The notes under the pieces: model-generated | What the model was told of the DNA's origin: nothing | The model's input: the letters and a program-made list of their open reading frames with translations, nothing else | Database searches by the model: none | Position numbers and translations under genes: made by a program | Shown: positions 44,546 to 53,612 of the stretch, piece after piece | How the letters are laid out: each line of letters begins with the position of its first letter | Numbering within the stretch: position 1 is the first letter of the stretch | NCBI GenBank assembly: GCA_022799115.1 | Contig: JAAWNT010000001.1 | Span: 146,865 to 210,864, forward strand | DNA from: Clostridiales bacterium | Lineage (GTDB): Bacteria > Bacillota > Clostridia > Oscillospirales > Acutalibacteraceae | Direction of reading: 5' to 3' | DNA: 64,000 bases

Positions 44546-45475
44546 CTAAATAAAAATCAGTTGACCCAGCTTTCTCGCCAGTCCGCGCTTCCATAGACCA
44601 TAACGGCACAAAGTGGCGATCCGTTGACATTTCCCCTTTTCAGGCAAGCGTGCATAAGCCGAGAGCAGGGAGAGCCGGTCCTGATCCAGCCGGTCCCGGT
44701 AAATTCGCAAAAACTCGTCCGCCTGGACGCAGGTGTCATAAAGAACCTTCCTGGCTCCGGCCTGGTCCTTAAGCCTGTCCATATTGTATTGCAGGCTGGA
44801 GGCGTCTTTGGCGCCCACTTGGTTGCCGCCGTGCTGCCGGTATAAAATCGTAGGTTCGTTTGCATATCCGATCTCCCCGAACGCTGCGGCGATCAAGGCA
44901 AACCACCAATCGTGCATAATGGCCCGTTTCGGAACCTCCTTCACCATATCAAGCAGCGGGCGGTTAACCATCATGGTACAGCCGGTTACCGCATTCTGCA
45001 CCAAAAGCTGTTCAAAGGTCCCCAGGGGATTCAATTTTTGCCGCGTTACCATAGAAGCTGCCAACGGACGAAGCTCGCCATCCACAACGCTCAGATCGGT
45101 GTGTGCCAAAAGAGGCCGCTGCGCCCCTCTTTGCTCCATCTCCCGCATGACCGTTAAGGTTCGTTCCACCTTATCCGGCAGCCAAACGTCGTCATGATCA
45201 CAAAACATCACGTAACGGTTTCTGGCGTCAGGCAGCATACTGAAAAAATTCCGTTGAGCCGCCCCGGAATTTTTTTCTCTCTGTTTTACCACGATGCGTT
45301 CCGGATACTCCCGTGCATAGGGCTTTAACAAATCCATGGTGCCGTCATTCGAACAATCGTCTTGGATAATCAGATTCCAATTCCCGTAAGTCTGTTGGAG
45401 AATAGAATTCACCTGTTCCCTGACATATGTTTCCCCGTTGTACACCGCCATTAGAATATCTACTGTTTCTTCCAA
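44546..45475 (-). CDS. Glycosyltransferase family 2 (309 residues)
   Basis: A single-domain GT-A glycosyltransferase. It begins VDILMAVYNGETYVREQVNS; the DDCSNDGT and CDHDDVW motifs bind the nucleotide sugar and metal. A variable C-terminal helical region follows. It resembles rhamnosyl- and galactosyl-transferases of capsule loci, but the sugar is not certain. The start is a TTG at 45475 with GGGTGA upstream; the gap to the preceding stop is 4 bp, so the two GT2 genes are coupled. Confidence 0.9.
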   Translation of the reverse strand: MEETVDILMAVYNGETYVREQVNSILQQTYGNWNLIIQDDCSNDGTMDLLKPYAREYPERIVVKQREKNSGAAQRNFFSMLPDARNRYVMFCDHDDVWLPDKVERTLTVMREMEQRGAQRPLLAHTDLSVVDGELRPLAASMVTRQKLNPLGTFEQLLVQNAVTGCTMMVNRPLLDMVKEVPKRAIMHDWWFALIAAAFGEIGYANEPTILYRQHGGNQVGAKDASSLQYNMDRLKDQAGARKVLYDTCVQADEFLRIYRDRLDQDRLSLLSAYARLPEKGKCQRIATLCRYGLWKRGLARKLGQLIFI

Positions 45476-45479
45476 GCCA

Positions 45480-46340
45480 TCACCCGCTTATTTTGGATTT
45501 CAGGACAGTCAACAGATACTTCAGCCATACCCCGCAGTACACCATACAGGTGATCAGAATATTGTATTGACGGATATAATGTTTTTTGTAAAACAGGATC
45601 ATGGCGTTGTAAAAATGATAAATAACCTCTTTGGATTTGGTGTGCAGGCCGCTCTGTCCTTTTAGATGGGTCATCTGAGCGTCGGCATAATACACCACCC
45701 GATATCCTTTTTTCTTAATCCGATAGCAAAGATCCAGATCCTCCCCATACATGAAAAACTCTTCGTCAAATCCTCCCACTGCCTGAAGCACTTCCCGGGG
45801 AATCAACAGAAAGGAACCGGACACTGCATCCACCTCGCTGGTGGTATGTTCATCCACAAAGGTCTGGCGGTACGCGCCGTATTTTTTGCTTTCGGGATGG
45901 CGTCTGTCCATTCCCAAATAATAATACAGAGCATTTGCAGGGGTGGGGAATCCACGTTTGCAGCCGTGGTCTAAGGTTCCGTCCGCCAGTAAGGTCCGGA
46001 TCCCCAACGCCCCCACCTCTTTATGATCCCTCAGATAGGCCACGCTGCGGTCCAGCGCTCCCTCGTGGAGAATGGTATCCGAGTTGAGAAACAGCACGGC
46101 TTCCCCTATGGCCTGTTTGCTCCCCAAGTTGCAGGCATGCCCAAACCCTTTGTTTTCCACATTGGGAATGAGAATCACCGGCTGTCCCGCAACGCTTTGG
46201 TATCGCTCCTGGGGATTATTGGAATTGTCCACCACAATGATTTCATATTGGAGCGTTCGCGTACTCTGAATGACTGAATCTATGGTTTGCTCGGTGAGCT
46301 TTTTGGTATTATGATTGACGATAACAATGGAAAGGTCCAC
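45480..46340 (-). CDS. Rhamnosyltransferase-like glycosyltransferase family 2
   Basis: A GT2 enzyme of the WbbL/rhamnosyltransferase type. Motifs: LSIVIVNHNTKKLTEQTIDS, VENKGFGHACN, LFLNSDT and the C-terminal GGFDEEFFMYGEDLDLCYRI. A hydrophobic stretch near the end may attach it to the membrane. Start choice: GTG 46340 lies 6 nt after GGGGGA; a GTG at 46376 gives 12 more residues of no family similarity. It would act early, just after the initiating sugar transferase. Confidence 0.9.
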   Translation of the reverse strand: MDLSIVIVNHNTKKLTEQTIDSVIQSTRTLQYEIIVVDNSNNPQERYQSVAGQPVILIPNVENKGFGHACNLGSKQAIGEAVLFLNSDTILHEGALDRSVAYLRDHKEVGALGIRTLLADGTLDHGCKRGFPTPANALYYYLGMDRRHPESKKYGAYRQTFVDEHTTSEVDAVSGSFLLIPREVLQAVGGFDEEFFMYGEDLDLCYRIKKKGYRVVYYADAQMTHLKGQSGLHTKSKEVIYHFYNAMILFYKKHYIRQYNILITCMVYCGVWLKYLLTVLKSKISG

Positions 46341-46425
46341 TTGATTCCCCCGCTTTATCCGAATTTCCGCGCGCACGGTTCCGGCTGCGCAGCAAAGCCG
46401 GATCGCTTACGTAAGAAGCCCCGCC

Positions 46426-47814
46426 CTATTCTTTGGGTTTGTTGTGCTCCTGACTGATATGATCGATGGGTGTGAGTTCCCCCTCTGCCACTCCTTCGGT
46501 ACTCTCTGGAATAAACAGGATCTTTATGGTCATCAAGATCAGCTTGAGATCCAGCAAAAAGGAATAGTTTTCAATATAGATCAGATCCATCTTCAATTTA
46601 TCATAGGGCATTGTGTTGTATTTTCCTAAAATTTGCGCGTAGCCTGTAAGCCCCGCTTTTACTTTGAGGCGGAAGTCGAATTCCGGCATGCTTTCCTTAT
46701 ACTGCTCGGCAATCTCCGGGCGTTCAGGCCGGGGGCCTACAACGGACATGTCCCCCTTAAACACATTGAGAAGCTGGGGAAGTTCGTCCAGCCGTACCTT
46801 ACGAAGCACCTTTCCCACACGGGTAATGCGGTCGTCGTTCTGGCTGGCCAATCTGGCAACGCCGTCCTTTTCCGCGTCCACCACCATGCTGCGAAATTTA
46901 TAGACCTCAAACACTTTTCCGTCCAGAGTAAGCCTCTTTTGCTTAAAGAGAATCGGTCCGCCGTCATCCAGCTTAATGGCCAGGCAAATCAGCAGCATCA
47001 AGGGGCTGAGCAAAACCAGAGCAATGGAGGTAAGCGCCAAATCCAATGTCCGTTTGGCCATACGTTGGTCATAGGACAAACCGTTATTTCTGCATAAAAA
47101 CAAAGGGGTATCGAATAAATGGATCTTATCGGCTCCCCCCACAATAATATCCGATAATTTCGGCGTCATATACACCCGAACCGAATGTTCATAACAATAT
47201 TTTACCACGCGGTTGCGCACCTGGGACTTGACGTCGCACAGTACCACCGCCTGGAACCCCTGGATCTTCTCAATGATTGACTCATATCCTTCATCCGTAC
47301 ACACAGCGGAACAGATCAGATACTTGTCCGACCTCTTGCTCATTTTATAAACCAATTCGGTCGCCGCTTTGCTCCCATAAACCAGAATCATTTTCCGCGG
47401 CGGGAAAATGTGATAATAGATCCGGTTGGCCGAATACGACCATAAAACCACCAGACAGATCTGAGCCACCGTCATCACCAGAATAGGAACCGGATCCATA
47501 AACATCCGCCCCACCAGGCTGACCTGGCAATAGGTAACGATATTGGTAAACATGAGCGCCAGCGCCTGGGAATAGATAATTTCCGACACACGGAAATCCC
47601 CGATCTTATATCCCCCGTAGATTCGCGCAAAGGTGTATAGCAATACCGTGTATACCGCCACCATCAGCCAGTTGCCCTTTCGGTAAAAGGGCTGAATGAT
47701 GGCCATACTGTAAAATCGGTTCCAAACGTACCAGAACACCGCCATATGGCAAGCAAGCAGAACGGTTCCAATCAAAAACATAACCGCCCGTTTGTATTTA
47801 ATCAATCTATCCAT
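46426..47814 (-). CDS. Polyprenyl-phosphate sugar-1-phosphate transferase (WbaP/WcaJ type)
   Basis: Begins the glycan by moving a sugar phosphate onto undecaprenyl phosphate. The product is 462 residues: four to five N-terminal membrane segments, a nucleotide-binding-like middle domain, one more hydrophobic helix (ALTSIALVLLSPLMLLI), and the catalytic C-terminus with YKFRSM, RLDELPQLLNVFKGDMS and VVGPRPERPE. Start choice: ATG 47814; the frame extended to 47943 covers leader RNA. It is the first gene of the locus behind the promoter at 48038-48066. Confidence 0.93.
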   Translation of the reverse strand: MDRLIKYKRAVMFLIGTVLLACHMAVFWYVWNRFYSMAIIQPFYRKGNWLMVAVYTVLLYTFARIYGGYKIGDFRVSEIIYSQALALMFTNIVTYCQVSLVGRMFMDPVPILVMTVAQICLVVLWSYSANRIYYHIFPPRKMILVYGSKAATELVYKMSKRSDKYLICSAVCTDEGYESIIEKIQGFQAVVLCDVKSQVRNRVVKYCYEHSVRVYMTPKLSDIIVGGADKIHLFDTPLFLCRNNGLSYDQRMAKRTLDLALTSIALVLLSPLMLLICLAIKLDDGGPILFKQKRLTLDGKVFEVYKFRSMVVDAEKDGVARLASQNDDRITRVGKVLRKVRLDELPQLLNVFKGDMSVVGPRPERPEIAEQYKESMPEFDFRLKVKAGLTGYAQILGKYNTMPYDKLKMDLIYIENYSFLLDLKLILMTIKILFIPESTEGVAEGELTPIDHISQEHNKPKE

Positions 47815-48037
47815 GCATATACCTGCCTTCGCTTTTTCACGGCGCCAACCAGCGCCCGCCTCATTGCAGCAAATCCGGGCAATATCCCGGAATAATAAGT
47901 AAAAGCCGGGTGAAAACGGCATTCTTCCCCATTTCCCCCGCATCTAAGCGCTTCCATTTACAGATTAGCCGGACACGTAATCATATAATAGGATGTTGCC
48001 CCTGCATACACCCAAATAGTCATAAATAACCAATTCT
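47815..48037 (-). promoter_or_regulatory. Long 5' leader of the polysaccharide locus
   Basis: About 215 nt separate the promoter from the first start codon. The leader contains small hairpins (CCGGG / CCCGG and GGCGC-type arms near 47840-47900) but no T-tract terminator and no riboswitch I recognise. It may carry an antiterminator or regulatory element for the long operon (inference). Confidence 0.4.
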
Positions 48038-48066
48038 ATTTTATCATTGGTTCCATTAAATTGCAA
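48038..48066 (-). promoter_or_regulatory. Promoter of the polysaccharide locus
   Basis: On the minus strand TTGCAA (48061-48066), 17-bp spacer, TAAAAT (48038-48043). The remaining 256 bp up to the rlmA end show no gene. Confidence 0.75.
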
Positions 48067-48322
48067 GTGCGCAGAAATTGCCCATTCCCTTTACTGTCTT
48101 TTCATCAAAGAAATCGCCGCGGGCTTGTCTGCCGGGCATGTTTCGCCGGAGAGCAGATCATGCATACGGATGCTTCCCCATGTTGTTGGCCCGCTGGACG
48201 ACGATTCGCTTCGTTCTTTTATCAATGGAAGCAAAAACAAACGGGCTTTTTTGACGAAACGTCCCGGCGAAGCGGTCTTTGCTCCATAGAGCAAGCCGCA
48301 TTTCCGGTTGGGAACGTCGGCC

Positions 48323-49150
48323 CTATGGCTTTTGATAAGCCAGTAAATGAAACTGTACCGTGGTGGTTAGGCTTTTGCAGGCTACCAGACGCTGGTAACC
48401 CTCCTTTGACGTTTTATAATAATAGGGAGTCATCTGAAACAGGTTTTCGATATGCTGAGGGTCCGTGATGGTCATGGACCAGTGAAGCTCCCGGTGTTCC
48501 AGCAGATTGAGCCCCTCTATCTGAAATTCCTTAACCTCATTCCGGTAGGGCTGCTCGTACACCACCTGTTTGAGCTGCCAAAGATGGTCTTTTCCCGGTA
48601 TCACCAATAACATTTTTCCCTGGGGAGCAAGCGCCCGTTGGATCTCGGGAAGGCAAAAGGGAGCAAATAAATTAAGAAAAAGGTTGCAGCTTTCACTTTG
48701 TATCGGAAGATGAAATACGCTCGCCACCGCAAACTCCACATCTTTTTCCCGTTTTGCAGCCTTGTTCACCGCCCATTTGGAGATATCCACTCCAGCCGTT
48801 TGGGGGCGTATGTCCTGATGGATCAGATGCCTGTATAACCCGGATGTGTAATACCCCTCCCCGCAACCGGCGTCCAGGATTACCGGGCGGCTGACTTTGG
48901 GCAGACAGCCGCCCGCCATATCGCAAACCTCATTTCGTAAAGGCTCATAATAGCCCGCATCGAGAAAGCCGGTCCTGGCGTTTACCATCCTCTTGTCGTC
49001 TCCCGGCTGGGCGGAATGCTTGCTGCCCGGCATCAGAAGATTCAAATATCCGCTTCTTGCTTTATCAAAGCTGTGTCCATTTTCACAACGGACGGAGGCG
49101 TTCTCCTCCATCAACGCTTTGCCACAAACTGGACATAGAAATAAACTCAT
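48323..49150 (-). CDS. rlmA: 23S rRNA (guanine-N1)-methyltransferase RlmA
   Basis: Methylates N1 of a guanine in helix 35 of 23S rRNA (G745 or G748 in the two known branches). The N-terminal zinc finger has C6, C9, C22 and H26; the SAM-binding motif is ILDAGCGEGYYT. The tail VQFHLLAYQKP is typical. The product is 275 residues. Start choice: ATG 49150 follows GGAGG; the GTG at 49156 lies within that site. Whether it is the tylosin-resistance type (RlmA-II) or the RlmA-I type cannot be decided by eye. Confidence 0.93.
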   Translation of the reverse strand: MSLFLCPVCGKALMEENASVRCENGHSFDKARSGYLNLLMPGSKHSAQPGDDKRMVNARTGFLDAGYYEPLRNEVCDMAGGCLPKVSRPVILDAGCGEGYYTSGLYRHLIHQDIRPQTAGVDISKWAVNKAAKREKDVEFAVASVFHLPIQSESCNLFLNLFAPFCLPEIQRALAPQGKMLLVIPGKDHLWQLKQVVYEQPYRNEVKEFQIEGLNLLEHRELHWSMTITDPQHIENLFQMTPYYYKTSKEGYQRLVACKSLTTTVQFHLLAYQKP

Positions 49151-49593
49151 AGGCACCTCCAGATTTCCCGTTACTGGAAATCCTTTTTCACGTTTTTCCT
49201 CTGTGTAATCCCCAAATACATACAGAAAAGATGGTGGAAATATAGTATAACATATCCGGGAAAGAAATGGTATCCCATGGAAATTTCGGACCGGATGAAG
49301 TGATTAAAGAATCCTCACGCTACATATTTCCAAAAAATGCACAAAAACCTTCTACTTATTTTAGTTTTTATTTCCGTTATGTTTGATCCCAAATCAAACA
49401 TTTCTGTGGTATTATATAATACAGTGATATTAACTGACAATAGATACACCACCATAGGGGGATGCAGCTTCCTCACTGGACTATGCGCCCCTGGGTATGC
49501 TCTTCCCAAAGGAATACGCGGCTTCCCTGTTTTTGTTGCTTAACAACACACCCTTTCTCCCCCTATTCTAACTAAAGAAATGGAGCTATTATT
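49151..49593. other. Intergenic stretch between divergent rlmA and the MutS-like gene
   Basis: 443 bp without a recognised gene. A perfect TATAAT at 49415-49420 within TGTGGTATTATATAAT is the best promoter candidate for the MutS-like gene, without a clear -35 box. The roughly 170-nt leader after it has G-rich and C-rich blocks that could pair, but no known riboswitch was recognised. Confidence 0.5.
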
Positions 49594-51423
49594 ATGACAA
49601 TCAAAGACTGGCAGCGACTCGGCGGCAAGGCGGGCATTCAATATTATACCTACAATCAGATCAACTCCCGGATCAGCATGTTCCGGCTCATCGCTTTTCT
49701 CCTGTTCGGCCTAGCGCTGATTTGGGGCATCGCAGACCAATTCGTGTGGGCCTATGTAATTTCCGGGCTCTTCCTGGCCGCTTTTGTGACGCTGGTCATC
49801 ATTCACCCTCATACCCTGAAAAAGCAGGAGTATTTCGCCTGCCGCCAGCATATCATACAGAAATACGCCCGGCGCATCGAAACCCGATATGATAAATTTG
49901 AAGAGGACGGAGAGCGCTATCGCACGGACTCCCACCCTCAAAGCAAGGATTTGGATTTGTTTGGCAAACGGTCGCTGTACCAATATCTATGCTGCGCCTA
50001 CACCCGGATGGGACGGGACCGATTGGCAAAATGGCTCACTGAGCCGACCGCGGACCGGGAGGAGATCCTCTCGCGTCAGCAAGCGGTAAAAGAACTGGCC
50101 GAAGACATGGAGTTTGGATTCCGTTTGCAAACCCTGGGCCGTCTTTTCGAGGCGAAGGGTTATGAGGACCAACAGGAAGAGCTGGATAAGTTTTTAAAAT
50201 ACGTTGAATCAAAGGAAAAACAAACCTCTCCCTTTTTCCGGGTGTGCGCCTGGATTTTACCCGTTATTACCCTGTTGGTGGCCGGATTGGCCGTCTCGGG
50301 GCTGATTCCCATCTGGCTGGCTCCGGTTGGAATTGTGTTGCAGTTGCTGCTGGCCCTACCCATGCAAAAGAGAATTTTATCGGTGCTTGGTCCGCTGCTT
50401 ACCGTCCAAAACGCCGTTGTATCCTATGAGGAAATGTTCAAGGAAGTGGAACGCGCCTCTTTTCACAGCCAGCGTCTTCAGCAGCTGCAATCCCGAATAT
50501 CGTCCGCCTCGGGCGCGAAGAACGGCATCCGCAGTTTAAACGCCGTGTGCGAACTGGTTAAGATTCGGCACAATCCGCTTTTGTATGTGCTCGGCCTTTG
50601 TCTGTTGATGTGGGATTTCCACTGCCTGGCGGCGGTGGACCGCTGGCGGGAAAAATACGGAGGGCAGCTCCGGGGATGGATGGAGGCCATTGGAGAACTG
50701 GAAGCTCTCATCAGTCTGGCGGTTCCCGCCCTGGCTCTGGACAACCACTGCTTCCCCGAGATTTTGGAGAGCGACTCTCCCAGTATCCATGGTAAGAATC
50801 TCAGTCATCCTCTTTTGAATCCGGAAAAGGCCGTGGGCAATTGCGTGGATTTAAACGCCCAAACCTGCATCATCACCGGCTCCAACATGTCGGGAAAAAC
50901 CACCTACCTGCGCACCATCGGCATAAACGCCCTGCTGGCCTTTGCTGGGGGCCCGGTGTGCGCCCAGGAGCTGTCTCTCTCCTGTATGAGAGTTTTTACC
51001 TCCATGCGGGTGGAAGACGACGTCAGCAGAGGCATCTCCACCTTTTATGCAGAGATTTTACGCATTCGTTCCATGGTGGAATACAGTAAGCTTAAGCGCC
51101 CCATGCTGATTCTGATTGACGAGATCTTTAAGGGAACCAACTCCTCCGACCGGATCATGGGAGCTACCGAAGCCATCCGGCGTCTGTCCACCCCGTGGGC
51201 TGTGGTGGTGGTGTCCACCCATGATTTCGAGCTGTGCGCCTTATCGGAGGATCCCAATATCCAAGCCCTGAATTTCCATTTCTCCGAGTATTATGTAAAC
51301 AGCGAAATCCGTTTTGATTACGCCTTGAAGCCCGGCCGCTGTCAGACCACCAACGCCCGGCATCTGCTGCGCCTGGCGGGAATCTTGGAGACGCCCTCTC
51401 AAACGGAACCAACAAAATTTTGA
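49594..51423 (+). CDS. Membrane-anchored MutS-family ATPase
   Basis: A 609-residue protein with the MutS ATPase core but no mismatch-recognition or connector domain. Walker A is in TGSNMSGKTTYLRT (near residue 430), then the SMRVEDDVSRGISTFYAEIL segment, Walker B LILIDEIFKGTNSSDR, and STHDFELC. It has two pairs of hydrophobic segments (about residues 31-70 and 229-275), a feature of a Firmicutes/Bacteroidetes branch of MutS homologues. It cannot be an ordinary mismatch repair protein; the role is unknown. The start has GGAGCT upstream. It lies just ahead of the T-box for trpB. Confidence 0.9.
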   Translation: MTIKDWQRLGGKAGIQYYTYNQINSRISMFRLIAFLLFGLALIWGIADQFVWAYVISGLFLAAFVTLVIIHPHTLKKQEYFACRQHIIQKYARRIETRYDKFEEDGERYRTDSHPQSKDLDLFGKRSLYQYLCCAYTRMGRDRLAKWLTEPTADREEILSRQQAVKELAEDMEFGFRLQTLGRLFEAKGYEDQQEELDKFLKYVESKEKQTSPFFRVCAWILPVITLLVAGLAVSGLIPIWLAPVGIVLQLLLALPMQKRILSVLGPLLTVQNAVVSYEEMFKEVERASFHSQRLQQLQSRISSASGAKNGIRSLNAVCELVKIRHNPLLYVLGLCLLMWDFHCLAAVDRWREKYGGQLRGWMEAIGELEALISLAVPALALDNHCFPEILESDSPSIHGKNLSHPLLNPEKAVGNCVDLNAQTCIITGSNMSGKTTYLRTIGINALLAFAGGPVCAQELSLSCMRVFTSMRVEDDVSRGISTFYAEILRIRSMVEYSKLKRPMLILIDEIFKGTNSSDRIMGATEAIRRLSTPWAVVVVSTHDFELCALSEDPNIQALNFHFSEYYVNSEIRFDYALKPGRCQTTNARHLLRLAGILETPSQTEPTKF

Positions 51424-51430
51424 TTTTATC

Positions 51431-51459
51431 TTGACAAATAGTCCGGATTGCTTTATAAT
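51431..51459 (+). promoter_or_regulatory. trpB promoter, perfect consensus
   Basis: TTGACA (51431-51436), 17-bp spacer, TATAAT (51454-51459). Transcription would start near 51466 and read the T-box leader. Confidence 0.92.
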
Positions 51460-51465
51460 ACGTTC

Positions 51466-51757
51466 AATTTCATAAAAAACCGATGAGTGAGAGTAGTAGA
51501 CAGAAACTGTTCTTGTTTCAGAGAGCCGTGGATGGTGGAATCACGGCACAAGGCGTTTTGCCGAATGGACTCACGAGGGCGGCGTGAACGGGTGTATCCC
51601 TTATTAGCGTCCGACGGAAGTCTCTTTCCGTTATCAAAAGAGCGTATATGTCAGTATACGGCTAAGCGGGCGAAACCAATGTTTCGTCAAACCGGGTGGT
51701 ACCGCAGGAGTTTACAGCTCTTGTCCCAGTGTTTTTACTGGGACAAGGGCTTTTTTG
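51466..51757 (+). promoter_or_regulatory. T-box leader with tryptophan specifier
   Basis: Binds uncharged tRNA and prevents termination when the amino acid is lacking. Stem I has the expected 5' GAGTGAGAGTAGTA, an AGAGAG block and the distal GGATGGTG segment. The specifier is TGG at 51566-51568, read from GAA-TGG-ACTCAC, which means tRNA-Trp. The T-box sequence GGGTGGTACCGC is at 51694-51705. The terminator (CTTGTCCCAGT / ACTGGGACAAG, then GGGCTTTTTTG) is at 51717-51757. All elements stand in the correct order, and the regulated gene is trpB, which agrees with the specifier. Confidence 0.95.
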
Positions 51758-51815
51758 TTGCCCGTGCCGAGGCCGATGCAGAAAAACAATGCAACCGAAG
51801 AAAGGAGTTTGCACC

Positions 51816-53195
51816 ATGAAAGTACCCCACAGACTGTATCTCACCGAGGATCAAATGCCCAAGCAATGGTACAATGTACGGGCGGATATGAAGGAGCAGC
51901 ATGACCCCATCATCAATCCTGCCACCATGAAGCCCGCCCAGGAGAGCGATCTGTACCCTGTCTTTTGTAAAAAGCTGGCTCATCAGGAGATGGACTGCGA
52001 AACCCGCTATGTGGATATCCCCGAAGAAGTGCAGGAGATGTACAAAATCTACCGCCCTTCCCCGCTGATCCGGGCTTATAACCTGGAAAAAGCGTTGGAT
52101 ACCCCCGCTAAGATTTATTATAAGTTTGAAGGCAACAATACCTCGGGAAGCCACAAGCTCAACTCCGCCATCGCCCAGGTATATTACGCCAAAGAGCAGG
52201 GCCTCAAAGCGTTGACCACTGAAACCGGCGCCGGCCAGTGGGGCACCGCCATGGCCGAAGCCTGTTCCTATTTCCATATGCCCCTTACCGTATTTATGGT
52301 AAAGGTTTCCTACCAGCAAAAGCCCTATCGCAAGGCTGTCATGCAGACCTTCGGCGCCGACGTGATCCCCAGTCCCAGCACGGAAACCCAAATCGGCCGC
52401 GCCATCCTGGAGGCCAATCCTGGCACCGGCGGCAGTCTGGGCTGCGCCATCAGCGAAGCGGTGGAGCGGGCCGTTACCACCGAGGGAACCCGCTATGTGC
52501 TGGGTTCGGTGCTAAACCAGGTGCTTCTGCATCAGTCCGTCATCGGGTTGGAAAGCAAAATCGCCATGGAACTGCTGGATGAATACCCGGATATCGTCAT
52601 CGGCTGCGCCGGCGGCGGTTCCAATTTGGGAGGCCTGATCTCCCCCTTTATGCAGGATAAGCTCACCGGCAAGGCAAATCCCTATTTCATCGCCGTGGAG
52701 CCCGCCTCCTGTCCCTCTCTCACCCGGGGCCGATATGCCTACGACTTCTGCGATACCGGCAAGGTAACGCCGCTGGCCAAAATGTACACCCTGGGAAGCG
52801 GCTTTATGCCCTCCAGCAACCACGCAGGCGGCCTGCGTTACCACGGAATGTCCCCCATATTGTCCAAACTGTATCACGACGGCTACATCGATGAGGCCCG
52901 TTCTGTGGAACAAACCAAGGTGTTTGAGGCCGCTACCTTCTTTGCCAAGCAGGAAACCATTCTTCCCGCGCCGGAGTCGGCGCACGCCATCCGTGCGGCC
53001 ATCGACGAAGCCATCAAGTGCAGGGAAAGCGGAGAGAAAAAGACCATCCTGTTCGGTCTGACCGGCACCGGCTATTTTGACATGACCGCTTATACCTCTT
53101 ATATCGAGGGTACCATGAACGATTACATCCCCACCGACGAGGATCTGCAAAAGGGGTTTGACGCCCTCCCTGTGATTCCCGGGATCCAGGAATAA
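51816..53195 (+). CDS. trpB: TrpB2-type tryptophan synthase beta chain
   Basis: A PLP enzyme that makes tryptophan from indole and serine. The 459-residue length and N-terminal extension mark it as the TrpB2 form, which usually acts without TrpA. The PLP Lys is K114 in EGNNTSGSHKLNSAIA, and the phosphate loop is CAGGGSNLGG near residue 263. No trpA or other trp gene adjoins. It would salvage free indole. Start choice: ATG 51816 follows AAAGGAG; the frame extended to 51696 covers the T-box terminator. Control by a Trp T-box fits the role. Confidence 0.96.
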   Translation: MKVPHRLYLTEDQMPKQWYNVRADMKEQHDPIINPATMKPAQESDLYPVFCKKLAHQEMDCETRYVDIPEEVQEMYKIYRPSPLIRAYNLEKALDTPAKIYYKFEGNNTSGSHKLNSAIAQVYYAKEQGLKALTTETGAGQWGTAMAEACSYFHMPLTVFMVKVSYQQKPYRKAVMQTFGADVIPSPSTETQIGRAILEANPGTGGSLGCAISEAVERAVTTEGTRYVLGSVLNQVLLHQSVIGLESKIAMELLDEYPDIVIGCAGGGSNLGGLISPFMQDKLTGKANPYFIAVEPASCPSLTRGRYAYDFCDTGKVTPLAKMYTLGSGFMPSSNHAGGLRYHGMSPILSKLYHDGYIDEARSVEQTKVFEAATFFAKQETILPAPESAHAIRAAIDEAIKCRESGEKKTILFGLTGTGYFDMTAYTSYIEGTMNDYIPTDEDLQKGFDALPVIPGIQE

Positions 53196-53205
53196 GTACG
53201 GCTAA

Positions 53206-53250
53206 AAAACGCGGCCAGGGTTCCAACTTGAACTCTGGGCCGCGTTTTGC
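53206..53250 (+). terminator. trpB terminator
   Basis: Stem AAAACGCGGCC, AGGGTTC and complements with a CAACTT loop, ending GCGTTTTGCCTTG. It starts 10 bp after the trpB stop. Confidence 0.8.
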
Positions 53251-53518
53251 CTTGTCTGCGCATAGGTCCAAACGGACTCTTTTTCTTGGGCAGATTATGC
53301 CGGGTGCAGACAACAGCGCACGCCTGTCCTTCCTCCGATTCGTGTTTTCAGCAACTAAATTGCTCCCGGCAACGGATTGGATCTGAGTAATGGATCCTTA
53401 ATCCGTCGGTGTTCCACGCGGCAGATGTCCTAACCTGCAATTTTCATTTCCCAAAGCATGGATCGGCGATACCCGGCGTGAACCAAGATCCCTTCATGAA
53501 ATACCGGCTTGATTTTTC
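53251..53518. other. Intergenic stretch with one long hairpin
   Basis: No gene recognised. A hairpin ACGGATT-GGATC / GATCC-TTAATCCGT lies at about 53362-53393 without a T-tract, ahead of the next promoter, so it is not part of that leader. Its role is unknown. Confidence 0.5.
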
Positions 53519-53547
53519 TAGACAAATTCTGCGTTTCCGGTTACAAT
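53519..53547 (+). promoter_or_regulatory. Promoter of the homocysteine methyltransferase/MTHFR gene
   Basis: TAGACA (53519-53524), 17-bp spacer, TACAAT (53542-53547). The leader is only about 60 nt, too short for a SAM riboswitch. Confidence 0.75.
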
Positions 53548-53612
53548 AAAGGACAATCTTTGCCGATAAAACCATACTCCGTCACTCTTTATTTCTACCA
53601 CGAGGTGAAACC

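Noticed and set aside
47815..48037. Riboswitch in the polysaccharide leader
   Set aside because: The leader is long, but no known aptamer core or terminator/antiterminator pair was found.
53251..53612. SAM or cobalamin riboswitch ahead of the homocysteine methyltransferase/MTHFR gene
   Set aside because: The promoter at 53519-53547 leaves only about 60 nt of leader, and no aptamer core is seen.
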